Shown here: in pieces, positions 17,992-26,792 of the stretch
Numbering within the stretch: the first letter of the stretch is position 1
Layout: every line of letters starts with the position of its first letter
Source: Lacimicrobium alkaliphilum
Lineage (GTDB): Bacteria; Pseudomonadota; Gammaproteobacteria; Enterobacterales; Alteromonadaceae
DNA length: 64,000 nt
Assembly: GCF_001466725.1 (NCBI RefSeq)
Contig: NZ_CP013650.1
Coordinates: 1,674,001 to 1,738,000 of the forward strand
Direction: 5' to 3'
The notes under the pieces: model-generated
What the model was told of the DNA's origin: nothing
Seen by the model: only the letters and a program-made list of their open reading frames with translations
Database searches by the model: none
Made by a program: the position numbers and the translations under genes

Positions 17992-18744
17992 TTGCGCCAA
18001 GTGATTTGTCTGGCAGGACTGCTTACCGTTAGCTGCATGTCTTATGCTGAGCCACCGGCCACAAAGCAGAAATTAACCATTGGTGTGCAGGCCATTAACC
18101 ATTATCCCCACTATGACTTTACCAGCGGTACGCTGCGCGGTTTTGCCGGCGACTTGTTCCGCTTATTTGCAAAAACCAACCAGCTTGAACTGGAGTTTGT
18201 GCCGTTGCCGGTTAAGCGCTTGTCAAAAGAAGTGCATGGCTCGGTGGATTTTGTTTACCCTGATAACCCAAAATGGCAGGCGTTGAGAGAAGGTGACGAT
18301 GGCAGGCACTACAGTCAGCCAGTGATATCAAACTGGGGTGTGGCGCTGGTGTTACCGGAAAATAAAGATATCAGCCTTGATCAGTTAAGCTCTGTATCTA
18401 TTGTACGGGGGTTTACGCCCACTAAATGGATGCCGCTGCAGTCGCAATATGGTTATCAGTTTGTAGAAGTACAGAATACCCGAACGGCTGCGATGATGGC
18501 GCTCAAAGGCAGAGTGGACGCCGCTGAAGTGGAATACCATGTTGCTATGCATCATCTTGGCGATTTGGGCCTGGAGGAGACTCTGGTGGTGGCAGAATCT
18601 TTGCCCCAGTCCAGCGTTTGGTACCATGTTTCCACCATTGAGGCTCTGGATATGCTGGAGCGCTTCGATCTCTTTCTGCTGGAGGAAAGTCTGTCAATAC
18701 AGGCTCTTGCCGAAGCATATCACCTTACCAGCACTACAAAATAA
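17992..18744 (+). CDS. Periplasmic amino-acid-binding-like protein (SBP_bac_3 type)
   Basis: An exported solute-binding-fold protein of about 250 aa. I choose the TTG at 17992: it has GGGGGTAA just upstream and directly opens a good signal peptide (RQVICLAGLLTVSCMSYA). The ATG at 17947 would add 15 unlikely polar residues. The mature part has LTIGVQAINHYPHYDF, GFAGDLFRLFAKTN and VDFVYPDNPKWQ, typical of the bi-lobed family-3 binding fold. There is no permease or ATPase nearby, so it may act as a stand-alone sensor or an orphan binding protein. A similar orphan sits at 39838. Confidence 0.75.
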   Translation: MRQVICLAGLLTVSCMSYAEPPATKQKLTIGVQAINHYPHYDFTSGTLRGFAGDLFRLFAKTNQLELEFVPLPVKRLSKEVHGSVDFVYPDNPKWQALREGDDGRHYSQPVISNWGVALVLPENKDISLDQLSSVSIVRGFTPTKWMPLQSQYGYQFVEVQNTRTAAMMALKGRVDAAEVEYHVAMHHLGDLGLEETLVVAESLPQSSVWYHVSTIEALDMLERFDLFLLEESLSIQALAEAYHLTSTTK

Positions 18745-18745
18745 A

Positions 18746-18772
18746 AAAATCCCGCCAGTTGGCGGGATTAAG
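18746..18772 (-). terminator. Bidirectional terminator between convergent genes
   Basis: AATCCCGCC pairs with GGCGGGATT around AGTT (18748-18769). The long A-run on its left is a T-run on the minus strand, so it best serves the DUF3718 gene, and may also stop the binding-protein transcript. Confidence 0.8.
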
Positions 18773-18794
18773 AAAACAGGGAGAGTTTAAAATG

Positions 18795-19190
18795 TTAGCT
18801 GATACGTGACAGCAGTTCCTGGCCGATTTCGGTGCTCAGATGACCGTTGTTTTCGGCCCACTGCTTAAGTTCCATACCATCTTTTTCGGCACCGGTCAGA
18901 TCGGTTTTGCTCATGCGCTTGATCATGTAGGTACCGGTTTCAACAGAGTTGTTCTCCATTGAGTAACGAATAAGGCTGCTACCGCCACAGCTGATGCCGG
19001 TGTAGTAATCACCCAGGCGCAGTCTGTAGTCGTCCTGAACCTGACGCAGTTTCTTACGCAGTTCAGATTTGTCATCGTTTTTCACGATAGTGCAGATGTT
19101 TGCCAGGTCGTCGTTAATATCTGCGAAACTCGCAGGAGCGAAAACCAGAGCAGAAAGGGTAGTGATAATTGCGATTGCTGACTTTTTCAT
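18795..19190 (-). CDS. Exported DUF3718-family protein
   Basis: A 131-aa protein with a clear signal peptide (KKSAIAIITTLSALVFAPASFA). The mature part has two cysteines (ANICTIVKND and GISCGGSS), which probably form a disulfide, and the DUF3718 pattern of about 70 residues. The family is common in Alteromonadales and Shewanella periplasms and has no known function. It is monocistronic, with a strong terminator behind it. Confidence 0.75.
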   Translation of the reverse strand: MKKSAIAIITTLSALVFAPASFADINDDLANICTIVKNDDKSELRKKLRQVQDDYRLRLGDYYTGISCGGSSLIRYSMENNSVETGTYMIKRMSKTDLTGAEKDGMELKQWAENNGHLSTEIGQELLSRIS

Positions 19191-19369
19191 AATGTTGCCT
19201 CTTAAGTTTTTAAAGTGTAACTGTCTTGACGGAAGCTATCGTATGAAAAAGCAGCACGGGCAAACAGGGGGCAGTTTGGTACCCTGGTATGAGAAATGAT
19301 ACTTATAATGCTGTGCAGGGATAAAACTAAATACGTTCAGCCCTTGTGACTAAAGGGCTGACGTAAAGA

Positions 19370-20454
19370 TTACCGGCTTCTCTCTTCGGCCAGCTTTTTT
19401 GCAGTATTGGTTGAATTTTCAGGCTTTTTTTCTTCAGGTTGCTCTATTTGTTCGCCGACCAGCCTCGCTCCCCAGCGGCGCAAGCCTTCGAAACCCCATA
19501 AACAAACTGCTACAGCCAGCAGCGATATAAGAGTGCCGGTAATGCCAAGCGTTTTTTGTTCGTTAAACAAAGTCCACACAAACTGGCCAACACAGAGTGT
19601 AGCTACCACTAATAGTGTGGGTTTGCGACCAATACGGTCAACAATAAAGACGCCCAGCGGCGCCCCGATAGCCACTACCGGGGCCGCTGCCAGCCAGTTT
19701 TCAAAGGTGCCAGGCTGCAGTCCGTCTCCGACTGTGGTCTTTACCAATACGCCCAGCACAGAGGTATAGGCCATAATTACCACGGAAGAGGGAATGGCAA
19801 TTTTCAGGTCGGCGCGGCACAGCAATACCAGCGCCGTGTACAACACCATATCGATACCGACTCCGGTGACGGCGGCGACGGTAGCGCCGGCCAGCAAACC
19901 CAGCCACAGACCAAGACGGAAATCCCAGTTCTCATCAAATTCTGTCATGCCACTATGCCCGGCAATTTCATTTAGCCGGTATAAATGCAGCAGACCAAAG
20001 CTCGCCCAGACCACGGCAAAGGTGAGCTTAATCCACAGTTCAGGAATATAAGGGGCGATAAAGAAAATACCCAGGGGAGTGCCCACCAGCGCACCTAACA
20101 TGGCACCCTGCAAAATGGCCCAGGCCAGCGGCTGGCGGCGGCACAGAATAAAATGCTGGCGCTGACCATGCCGATTGACTGAATCGCGAAACTGAAATCA
20201 CGCCCCAGGCTGGCAGGCAGATCGAATAGCAATACCAGTACCGGAAAACCAACGGTGCCGCCCCCCATTGGTGTGGATCCTGCCGCATAGCTGCCGATGG
20301 CCATCGCCAGTGCCATCGGCCAGTGGGCAACAGCCTCTGACCAAAGCTTCTGACCGATAATTAAATACAGCCAGACACAGAAAAAAGCACCCAGGCACAC
20401 TAACCATATCCATAAATATTGTCTGGGAGGGGAATGAAAGGTCATTGAGGCCAA
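19370..20454 (-). pseudogene. TSUP (TauE/SafE) family permease, frameshifted
   Basis: Two overlapping minus-strand frames together make a full sulfite-exporter/TauE-SafE-type permease of about 360 aa. The N-terminal part (20454 to about 20140) contains AGSTPMGGGTVGFPVLVLLFD and SFAIQSIGMVSASI; the C-terminal part (from about 20140 to 19370) contains LQGAMLGALVGTPLGIF and a second set of membrane segments, then a charged tail. The frames change near 20140-20150. Adding one base in the short T-rich stretch after MVSASIL restores a continuous RRQPLAWAILQGAM junction. This is either a real single-base deletion that inactivates the gene or an assembly error. Substrate (sulfite, sulfonate or other anion) is not predictable. 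Confidence 0.75.
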
Positions 20455-20640
20455 CTGCTAATCAAGGAAGGCAAAAGTTTACCAGCGGCAAAATAAAAAG
20501 ACTATGTCTTCCCGATATCAGCCCCTTATCACCGTAAAAAGAACTTTTACAATTTTGCTGCGTACTTATTAGCTACGCCTGGCTGTGACCGTGCATAATA
20601 GATTTGAAATCGGTTTAACAAACATCCTACAGAGGTGCTT

Positions 20641-21339
20641 ATGAATACCAGAGGGTTACTCGATCAGTTAATGAAATCCGGTGATCAGTTGCTGGGGCAG
20701 GTGAAAAATCAAAAAAACGCTGCCAGCGGCAAAGGGCAGGGAGGCGGCTTATCGGACCTGATGTCCGGTTTTGGTGGCGGTGCGGTAACCGGTGGTGCTT
20801 TAGGGCTGCTGTTAGGTAGCAAAAAAGGGCGTAAGCTTGGCGGCAAGGTACTGACCTATGGCGGCCTGGCTGCACTGGGCGTAGTGGCTTACAAGGCTTA
20901 TTCAAGCTATCAGAAAAAACAGAATATGGCCGCAGCCGAGCCGCAAACCATTGACCGGTTGCCCGATGCCCAGGCCGAACAACATGCTCTGGCCATTTTG
21001 CGGGCATTAATCGGTGCTGCTAAATCAGATGGACATATCGATGAACGGGAGCGGCAACTGATTAATGAAGAAATGGCCAAACTGGACAATCAGCAGGACA
21101 CCCGCCAGTGGTTGCAGCAGGAACTGGCTAAACCCCTCGACCCGGCTGAGGTGGCTGGTGCTGCCAGTACCCCGGAGGTCGCTGCCGAGATGTATCTGGC
21201 CAGTTTGCTGGTTGTGGATGAACAGAATTATATGGAGCGCTCTTACCTGCAGGAACTGGCACGGCAAATGCGACTGGATCCGGCGCTGCAACAGGAACTG
21301 GATGCTCAGGCCAGCCAGGCGCTTAATCGGGCCGGGTGA
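20641..21339 (+). CDS. DUF533/TerB-like inner-membrane protein (YebE family)
   Basis: A 232-aa protein. The ATG at 20641 follows AGAGG; an in-frame GTG 6 nt earlier is less likely. Residues about 35-95 are Gly-rich (GGGAVTGGALGLLLGSKKGRKLGG) and include one membrane segment (YGGLAALGVVAYKAY). The C-terminal about 120 residues are a TerB-like helical domain (ALAILRALIGAAKSDGHID), whose SDGHIDERE acidic motif recalls metal-binding TerB proteins. E. coli YebE, an envelope-stress gene, has the same layout. The stop overlaps the next start (TGATG), so the two are coupled. Confidence 0.82.
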   Translation: MNTRGLLDQLMKSGDQLLGQVKNQKNAASGKGQGGGLSDLMSGFGGGAVTGGALGLLLGSKKGRKLGGKVLTYGGLAALGVVAYKAYSSYQKKQNMAAAEPQTIDRLPDAQAEQHALAILRALIGAAKSDGHIDERERQLINEEMAKLDNQQDTRQWLQQELAKPLDPAEVAGAASTPEVAAEMYLASLLVVDEQNYMERSYLQELARQMRLDPALQQELDAQASQALNRAG

Positions 21340-21797
21340 TGAAAACAACCTTTTTCTTACCCGGTTTACTGATACTCACGCTGTCAGTAAGCTCGAAAGC
21401 ACAAACCCTTGAAGACCTGAACTGGATGTCGGGCTACTGGGTTTCTTCTGAGGGCGGAGCCACGCTTGAAGAACTCTGGATGCCTGCTTCAGGCGGTATG
21501 ATGGTGGGGCTTAACCGAAGTGTTTATGCCAATGGCCGCTCCGCTTTCGAGTACCTGCGGATTGCAGAATCTGATTCATCCATTGTTTACCTGGCCAGCC
21601 CCGGAGGATCAGTTCCTGTGCCCTTTATACTTAAAGAAGTAACCGATTCTAAAGCAGTGTTTGAAAACCTTGAGCACGATTTTCCTCAAAGGATAATTTA
21701 TTCTGTGTCTGGCGACCAGTTAACGGCCCGGATAGAAGATGAAAGCGGCGCAAAAGGGCAGCAATGGATCTGGAGAAAAGCCAATTTTAAACCCTGA
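21339..21797 (+). CDS. Exported DUF6265-family protein
   Basis: A 152-aa protein with a signal peptide (KTTFFLPGLLILTLSVSSKA). The mature part has the DUF6265 pattern: LEDLNWMSGYWVSSEGG, EELWMPASGGMMVG, and FENLEHDFPQRIIYSV. The fold is thought to be a lipocalin-like beta-barrel, and function is unknown. Its start overlaps the DUF533 gene by one base, forming a two-gene unit. Confidence 0.8.
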   Translation: MKTTFFLPGLLILTLSVSSKAQTLEDLNWMSGYWVSSEGGATLEELWMPASGGMMVGLNRSVYANGRSAFEYLRIAESDSSIVYLASPGGSVPVPFILKEVTDSKAVFENLEHDFPQRIIYSVSGDQLTARIEDESGAKGQQWIWRKANFKP

Positions 21798-21833
21798 TGT
21801 TATGTTGAAACTCTATGGCCCTGCGCCATTTGG

Positions 21834-22430
21834 ATGGTTATTTGCCGTCACCATAAAGGTATGGCCCTGTCTGCGATGGCAAAGCTAATGGCGCATTATG
21901 GTATTAACGGGCTGGGTGACCACAACGCCAGATTCAGGGTATATATTGGCAATCGCCCCGATCATGAATTCGGTAAAGCTGGAATTGTTGCTCTTACTCA
22001 GGAGGATATTCTGCGGATTGGTCAGCACTGTGGCAACGGCTGGCGTAAAGTGTTTAATGTTTATGCCAAGTTAGCTTTTACCCTGCCGCCGTCTTTCGGA
22101 TTCAAACGGAACTTCAGAAGCTGGCAGCAATATCGGGATAACAGTTTACTGCAACAGGGCAGTAACACGGCACTGTTATTTACACCGCCTGATCTTACTA
22201 ACCGTCCTGATTGCGTGCATATTGTTATGGGCCGCACTTATGCCAAATCCCTGGACCTGGGGGAGGGGCTCCGATGGATTAACCCGGAGTTTGCCGTCGA
22301 CCATACAAAGCGACTGATCGTCTGTCCGTATTTTGATTACCGGCAACTTTCCAATATCAAAATTCTGTTTTTATCAGATTTGATAGAGCGTACTTTCTTT
22401 GAGTTGTTCATACAGCGCTCCATTGGCTGA
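21834..22430 (+). CDS. Conserved-looking hypothetical protein, 198 aa
   Basis: I do not recognise the family with certainty. The protein is soluble, with no signal peptide, and carries compact conserved-looking blocks: AMAKLMAHYGINGLGDHNARFRV (shown in part), FTPPDLTNRPDCVHIVMG, and LIVCPYFDYRQLSNIKI. The composition (Cys, His, Arg, Asp in motifs) fits an enzyme or RNA/DNA-binding protein. ATG at 21834 is the first possible start in the open frame; no good ribosome-binding site precedes it. The last 57 bp overlap the 3' end of the convergent gene on the other strand. Confidence 0.65.
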   Translation: MVICRHHKGMALSAMAKLMAHYGINGLGDHNARFRVYIGNRPDHEFGKAGIVALTQEDILRIGQHCGNGWRKVFNVYAKLAFTLPPSFGFKRNFRSWQQYRDNSLLQQGSNTALLFTPPDLTNRPDCVHIVMGRTYAKSLDLGEGLRWINPEFAVDHTKRLIVCPYFDYRQLSNIKILFLSDLIERTFFELFIQRSIG

Positions 22431-23381
22431 TAACAACGCTTTGCGCTTTTCGTTTTCTACGGTGTTACGTTGCGCCTCTTCTAACAGGGCTTCTTTTTGC
22501 TTTTCAAGCATGCTGATCAGTTGCTTCTTCTGTTCACTGCTCAAACTGTCATCATTGCTGACAGCCTGAATACGCTCTTCAATTTCATTGAGCTTTTCGC
22601 GATCAATCCCCATTCTGGCGTCAATCAGCAGTTGAATAATATCCTTGTGCGTACTGTCAGTGACGGCAGTGCTCTGCCTGGCCTGATCCTGATTCGTCGT
22701 CTGGCCAGCACGATTGCTGTCACTTGCAGCAGCCTGGTTTGAGGTGGCTGGAATCGCATTAAGCTGATCTTCGAAACGGTCATAAAGCGTTTTAAGCTCC
22801 CGATTTTGCTCAGTCCAGCCTTCTCGGCTGACCCGAAACTCAAGATTACCGCGTAACAGACCGAAAAACTGTGCGACACCTTGTTGGCCCCACTGCTGCT
22901 CTGGTGGCAGTACCGGTTTCTGAGGCATGCCCTCAATCTGAATCCCGTAGATGGCAAGGTGCATATGAAATCCCTGTAATCCCTTTTCCATCTCACTCAT
23001 GCCCTCGGTGGCTTTATCCCATGCGATTTTGACGTGTTCGGGCGCATTCACCGGTGGGAAAATAATTGAGCGGGCCAGGCCTACCTCGACAATGCCATCA
23101 TTGTTCAGATCAACCTTATCTGAATGATCTGGCTGGCTTAGCAGGTTGGCCGCTCCTTCTTCTGACAGCCCGCGAGGATTAATCGGATCAGCCAGTGAAT
23201 TGGCTTTTTGCAGCAGCGCCAGTTGCTCGGGGGACATTGCCAGAAGACGCTGTTTAGCGCTGCCTGATTCACTTCTGGCTTGCTCCAGCAATGCACCAAA
23301 CTGCTGAATTTCATCCTGACTAAGCTGGCGTCGGTTCAACAATGTGATAGATCTGTCGCTGAACTGAATACTGTCGATCAT
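22374..23381 (-). CDS. Hypothetical protein with EF-hand-like loop and coiled-coil C terminus
   Basis: A 335-aa soluble protein without a signal peptide. A DLNNDGIVEVG segment (about residue 93) has the spacing of a calcium-binding EF-hand loop. The C-terminal about 100 residues (from RMGIDREKLNEIEERIQ to the end) are Glu/Lys/Gln-rich and should form coiled coil. A Gln/Ser/Thr-rich linker joins the two halves. Similar proteins occur in Alteromonadales without known function. The coding end overlaps the convergent upstream gene by 57 bp. No named family is asserted. Confidence 0.65.
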   Translation of the reverse strand: MIDSIQFSDRSITLLNRRQLSQDEIQQFGALLEQARSESGSAKQRLLAMSPEQLALLQKANSLADPINPRGLSEEGAANLLSQPDHSDKVDLNNDGIVEVGLARSIIFPPVNAPEHVKIAWDKATEGMSEMEKGLQGFHMHLAIYGIQIEGMPQKPVLPPEQQWGQQGVAQFFGLLRGNLEFRVSREGWTEQNRELKTLYDRFEDQLNAIPATSNQAAASDSNRAGQTTNQDQARQSTAVTDSTHKDIIQLLIDARMGIDREKLNEIEERIQAVSNDDSLSSEQKKQLISMLEKQKEALLEEAQRNTVENEKRKALLSANGALYEQLKESTLYQI

Positions 23382-23656
23382 GCTGCTTTCCTTTTGTATC
23401 GGGTCGTTGGCTTGCCGAGATGAGGAGTAACAGGCGGCAATAATTTGCCCGGGTGTCAGGGCACATTTTCGGAGAAGACAGGTGAACTGTGTTGTGTCCG
23501 GGCTTAACGGCAGTCGCCACTGCTTTGCTGTTGTCTCTTCGCCTTATTCAATTAATCAGGTAAGCAAATATCAAACCAAAAGCAGTGCTGGAGCGAGTTA
23601 GCCCCTGAAGTAATCACAGACTCTGTATGAGCTGAATTATCACGGCGTGCTGGCCG

Positions 23657-24043
23657 TCAGTTATTACCGCCAAGCATCTCTCGTAGTTTTTTCTCGGCAA
23701 GTTCAGCCGGGGTCAGGGGGGCATCTTCTTTATTCCGTTCTTGTTCAGGCGGGGCATCACCAAACAGGGCCGCCAGTTCCGCTTTGGCGCGTTGGGATTT
23801 ATCCTGATAACCCCCTTTGTAAGCATCAGTGGCAGGCTTAAAGTAATCGCAAAAGTTGGCTTTTTCGGTATCGGATTGTGACTCGGCGCGGTCTTCATCA
23901 CAGCCTCTGTGGCCGAAATGTTCGCACATTTTGCACACATGCTGATCAGCCTGACATTGTGCACAGACTTCCCGCCGGGACATGGGCAGAATCAGATCTG
24001 CCAACGTTTCGCCGCAGTGCCAGCACTGATATTGTTGTGACAT
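23657..24043 (-). CDS. Zinc-ribbon-like hypothetical protein
   Basis: A 128-aa cytosolic protein. The N-terminal half has paired cysteines: CWHCGE, CAQCQ, CKMCEHFGHRGC, and FCDYF, arranged as one or two zinc-binding knuckles. The C-terminal half is charged and probably helical (AKAELAALFGD, PAELAEKKLREMLGG). This pattern is found in short conserved proteins of Alteromonadales/Oceanospirillales, with no assigned role. It lies between two unrelated minus-strand genes. Confidence 0.7.
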   Translation of the reverse strand: MSQQYQCWHCGETLADLILPMSRREVCAQCQADQHVCKMCEHFGHRGCDEDRAESQSDTEKANFCDYFKPATDAYKGGYQDKSQRAKAELAALFGDAPPEQERNKEDAPLTPAELAEKKLREMLGGNN

Positions 24044-24172
24044 GATGACTCTCCCGGAGCATAAACTGAACGGCAGTATCCAATGATGCTACGCCACAAA
24101 CTCTTGCTGCACAAATCAGGAGTGAGAAACCAGCCAGCTTGTTTTCAACCTGAAATAACGGTGCGCTGATTT

Positions 24173-25399
24173 TTATAACGCCTTTTTTGTCGGCATGACT
24201 GCATTGGCAAAAATTAATCCTGCAACCAGCGACATAAAAATCAGAAAGGTTTCCTGACCCACATGCTCAGCTTTGACAAAATCCTGCCCTTCGACAAAGG
24301 AATTCAGACCTATATAAGTTTTGGAGCCGGGCACCAGTACGATCAGGCCCTGCATGATCACTATGCTGGCCGGGGCATTGGCAAATCGGGTAAACAGATT
24401 TGAATAAACACCTACCGCGAAGGCACCGGCAAAGGTGGCCAGCCCAAAGGCCAGATAGGGAGCGCTGAGGATACTGGTACCATAGGCAATAAAGCCCGAT
24501 AACAAGGCCCAGGGAGCATGCCTGATGCGAATTCTGAACAGCACCACCAATGCCGTGCAAAGCAGCATAATGGCAAACCAGGCTGTCCATCTTGGCAAGG
24601 GTTCAGGTGCAATAAATTCACTCTGACCAAACAGTCCAAAGCCTAAGGAAATCCCCAGAAACGCCCCGAAATAGAGCTTAAACAGCATCATCAGGGCATC
24701 CATCACCCGCGCTGTACCCGAAACCAGGTGCCGGGCAGACAACTCGGCCAGTCCAAGAGCCAGCGCCAGACCCGGAATAAACACAATAATCGACGACAAC
24801 ACCACCAGGCGGATATTAATACTGGCATCCACATAATTGCTGATGGCACAGGCCAGCAGCCCGGATACCAGCGCTACCACAGGCTCCAGCATATGGGTGA
24901 CCCGTTTGGACTTTGCCGCCCACAGCACCCACAGGTACACCACCAGGCCAATAGCGGCCGACCAGAGCACATCGTTCCAGCTTGAACCCAACAACATGGC
25001 AAAGGCGCCGGTGGAGAGGCAAAATGCGGTACCGGTGATCAGCTTGCCATAAGGGTTAGGCAGGGCATTGATTTCATCCAGCAGCCGGTCTGCTTCACTC
25101 AGGCTTAGTTTGCCTTCCAGTAACTGAGTGACCAGCTCATCGGTACGGGCCAGAGAGCCAAGATCCAGGTCGCCGGGCTGAACCCGTGCGGCATGGGTGT
25201 ATTCGTCCTCGTGCTTATCGCTCCAGATCACAAAAGTCATGGAAGTGGGGGTGGAGATAAAAGAGGCATGCACACCCAGATAGGTGGCCACTTCTGTCAG
25301 ATGGGCTTCCTGACGAAACGCAGGGGTGCCGTACTTGTGTAGCATCTTGCCAAGTTTGACGATAAATTTACGGATCTGTACGAATTCTGCCTTATCCAC
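24173..25399 (-). CDS. thrE: Threonine/serine exporter, ThrE family (fused halves)
   Basis: An inner-membrane exporter for threonine/serine. The cytosolic N domain (DUF1212 type) is followed by about ten membrane segments, and the later DUF3815-like half ends with SIVIMQGLIVLVPGSKTYIG and NAVMPTKKAL. Family blocks in the N domain are GKMLHKYGTPAFRQEAHL, FISTPTSMTFVIW and LPNPYG. The frame is open to 25462, where a TTG could start it, but the GTG at 25399 has an upstream AGAG and puts the family's first conserved block near the start; I use that one. No partner gene is required. ThrE-family naming is by similarity only. Confidence 0.8.
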   Translation of the reverse strand: MDKAEFVQIRKFIVKLGKMLHKYGTPAFRQEAHLTEVATYLGVHASFISTPTSMTFVIWSDKHEDEYTHAARVQPGDLDLGSLARTDELVTQLLEGKLSLSEADRLLDEINALPNPYGKLITGTAFCLSTGAFAMLLGSSWNDVLWSAAIGLVVYLWVLWAAKSKRVTHMLEPVVALVSGLLACAISNYVDASINIRLVVLSSIIVFIPGLALALGLAELSARHLVSGTARVMDALMMLFKLYFGAFLGISLGFGLFGQSEFIAPEPLPRWTAWFAIMLLCTALVVLFRIRIRHAPWALLSGFIAYGTSILSAPYLAFGLATFAGAFAVGVYSNLFTRFANAPASIVIMQGLIVLVPGSKTYIGLNSFVEGQDFVKAEHVGQETFLIFMSLVAGLIFANAVMPTKKAL

Positions 25400-25530
25400 C
25401 TTGAGATCTCTTTTGTTTGCTGTGCCTATGTCTGAGCGAATCGGCGCGGATTCTAGTGCCAATGCCCACTATGAACAACGACTATTTTTTATCCCTTTTG
25501 GATTAGATAATTTATTTTTACGAGAAAAAA

Positions 25531-25899
25531 TCAAAGATGTGTCTGAGGTGGTTTGATCAGTGATTCAGCAGGAATACCCAGGCCTTGATGAAGTCTCCAG
25601 ATCATTTTTAAGGTCAGTGAACGCTTATGATTCAGGATCTCATAAACGCGATTGCTTTTGCCGATCATTGGCTCAAGATCTTTTACGGTTAGGCCTTTGC
25701 GTTCCATTTCGAATTTTATGGCCTCAACAGGATCCGGCAATTCCATAGGAAAATGCCTCGCTTCATAAGCCTCGATCAATGTGACCATGACATCAAGCTT
25801 TTCACCTTCCGGCGTATCCGTTTTGGCCATCATCAGGCCCTCAATCTCTTTTAATGCCGCCTGATAGTCGGCATCAGTTCTAATTGGTTTAATGTTCAT
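25531..25899 (-). CDS. higA: HigA-family antitoxin (HTH)
   Basis: A 122-aa antitoxin. The N-terminal half (about 1-60, DADYQAALKEIEGLMMAK) is the toxin-binding part and the C-terminal half (GLTVKDLEPMIGKSNRVYEILNHKRSLTLKMI) is a helix-turn-helix of the XRE/HigA kind (shown in part). It lies 41 bp behind the toxin gene, in the toxin-first order typical of higBA. It should neutralise HigB and repress the shared promoter, which has an inverted repeat between -35 and -10. Assignment is firm from sequence and order. Confidence 0.9.
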   Translation of the reverse strand: MNIKPIRTDADYQAALKEIEGLMMAKTDTPEGEKLDVMVTLIEAYEARHFPMELPDPVEAIKFEMERKGLTVKDLEPMIGKSNRVYEILNHKRSLTLKMIWRLHQGLGIPAESLIKPPQTHL

Positions 25900-25940
25900 A
25901 ATTAACGCTCTCCAACCCCTGTTAACTGCGAGGTGCCAGG

Positions 25941-26243
25941 CTAAATCGTTTGGGCATCAATTTTATCGTACTGCACATGAGTGCCAATAAAACGGATGTA
26001 TACGACTCGATAGGCGTAGTTGCTCCAAACGACCAGTTGGTACTTATTGCCTGCGATATTGAAAACCACACGCCCATCTTTGAGGATACTGGCATTTCTG
26101 AAGTCCTGTTTCACATCAGCCGGTGTACCCCAGTCAGCAGCCAGTGCATGACGATACCAGGCCAGTGTCGGCTCTTTAGCATCCAGACAGTCAGGATTAT
26201 TTTCCCAGAATGCTTTCAGTGTGGACAAGGCTATTATTCTCAT
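25941..26243 (-). CDS. higB: HigB-family mRNA interferase toxin
   Basis: A 100-aa ribosome-dependent mRNA interferase that cleaves mRNA on the ribosome. Typical blocks are MRIIALSTLKAFW, TLAWYRHALAADWGTPADVKQDF, SILKDGRVVFNIAGNKYQLVVW and FIGTHVQYDKIDA. The frame is open to a TTG at 26279, but that codon lies in the -35 hexamer. The ATG at 26243 gives the normal family length and lies just 6 nt after the -10 hexamer, so the mRNA may be leaderless. HigA is 41 bp downstream. Confidence 0.92.
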   Translation of the reverse strand: MRIIALSTLKAFWENNPDCLDAKEPTLAWYRHALAADWGTPADVKQDFRNASILKDGRVVFNIAGNKYQLVVWSNYAYRVVYIRFIGTHVQYDKIDAQTI

Positions 26244-26279
26244 AAAACGAGAATAGTCCCAAAATGGGACGTTTGTCAA
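26236..26279 (-). promoter_or_regulatory. higBA promoter with two inverted repeats (operators)
   Basis: Minus-strand -35 TTGACA (26274-26279), 18-nt spacer, -10 TATTCT (26250-26255). The spacer contains GTCCC-ATTTT-GGGAC (26256-26270), and ATTCTC/GAGAAT (26236-26254) spans the -10 and the toxin start codon. Both are good candidates for HigA binding and autorepression. Confidence 0.75.
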
Positions 26280-26327
26280 TGTGAATCAGCTAAGCAACAA
26301 ACAGGCAGGTGGTATAAAGCGGCCAAT

Positions 26328-26361
26328 AAAAAACCCCATGCCTTGCGGCACAGGGTTTGTT
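26328..26361 (-). terminator. Terminator of ssrA
   Basis: On the minus strand, AAACCC...GGGGTTTTTT with inner GTGCC/GGCA pairing around a GCAA tetraloop, directly after the tmRNA 3' end. Confidence 0.75.
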
Positions 26362-26364
26362 ATT

Positions 26365-26725
26365 TGGTGGAGCTGGGGGGACTTGAACCCCCGTCCAGAA
26401 AGCGTCTACCGTTGGTACTACATGCTTATTTTGTCTTTTATTTAACTATTTCGAACTCCGACAAACAGGATTTCTCATAGCGGTCCTGATTCTATTTCGC
26501 GGTTCAACCCCAGGCGGGTTTCCCTCGCTAGTTCATGTTGATGACCTTCCGAACCTCTACCCATGAACGAAGTTTGAGTGGAAGGGCTCACGGCCGGTTA
26601 TTAAGCGGCGAGAGCGTAGTTTTCGTCGTTTGCGACTACTTTAAATGCGGCTTTTTAAAGAGGCCAACCGCTCCTCTGCATGCACCTCGGGCGTCCAGAA
26701 TCCTGTCGAATCCAAAATCAGCCCC
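26365..26725 (-). ncRNA. ssrA: tmRNA (ssrA)
   Basis: Rescues stalled ribosomes by trans-translation with SmpB. The 5' end GGGGCTGATTTTGGATTC and 3' end, with T-loop TTCAAGT, acceptor CAGCTCC, A and encoded CCA, form the alanine-tRNA-like domain; GGGGCTG pairs with CAGCTCC with one G-U. The tag reading frame (26604-26633) encodes ANDENYALAA followed by TAA TAA, preceded by the resume-codon region GCATTTAAAGTAGTC. smpB is 67 bp upstream on the same strand. The tmRNA 3' end faces higBA; such ends are common integration sites, but no integrase is seen here. Confidence 0.97.
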
Positions 26726-26792
26726 GAAATCTTTCACACAACGACTATGTGAGGCTACAGTGTACCATATTCAAGGCCCTGAGAATAAAAAT

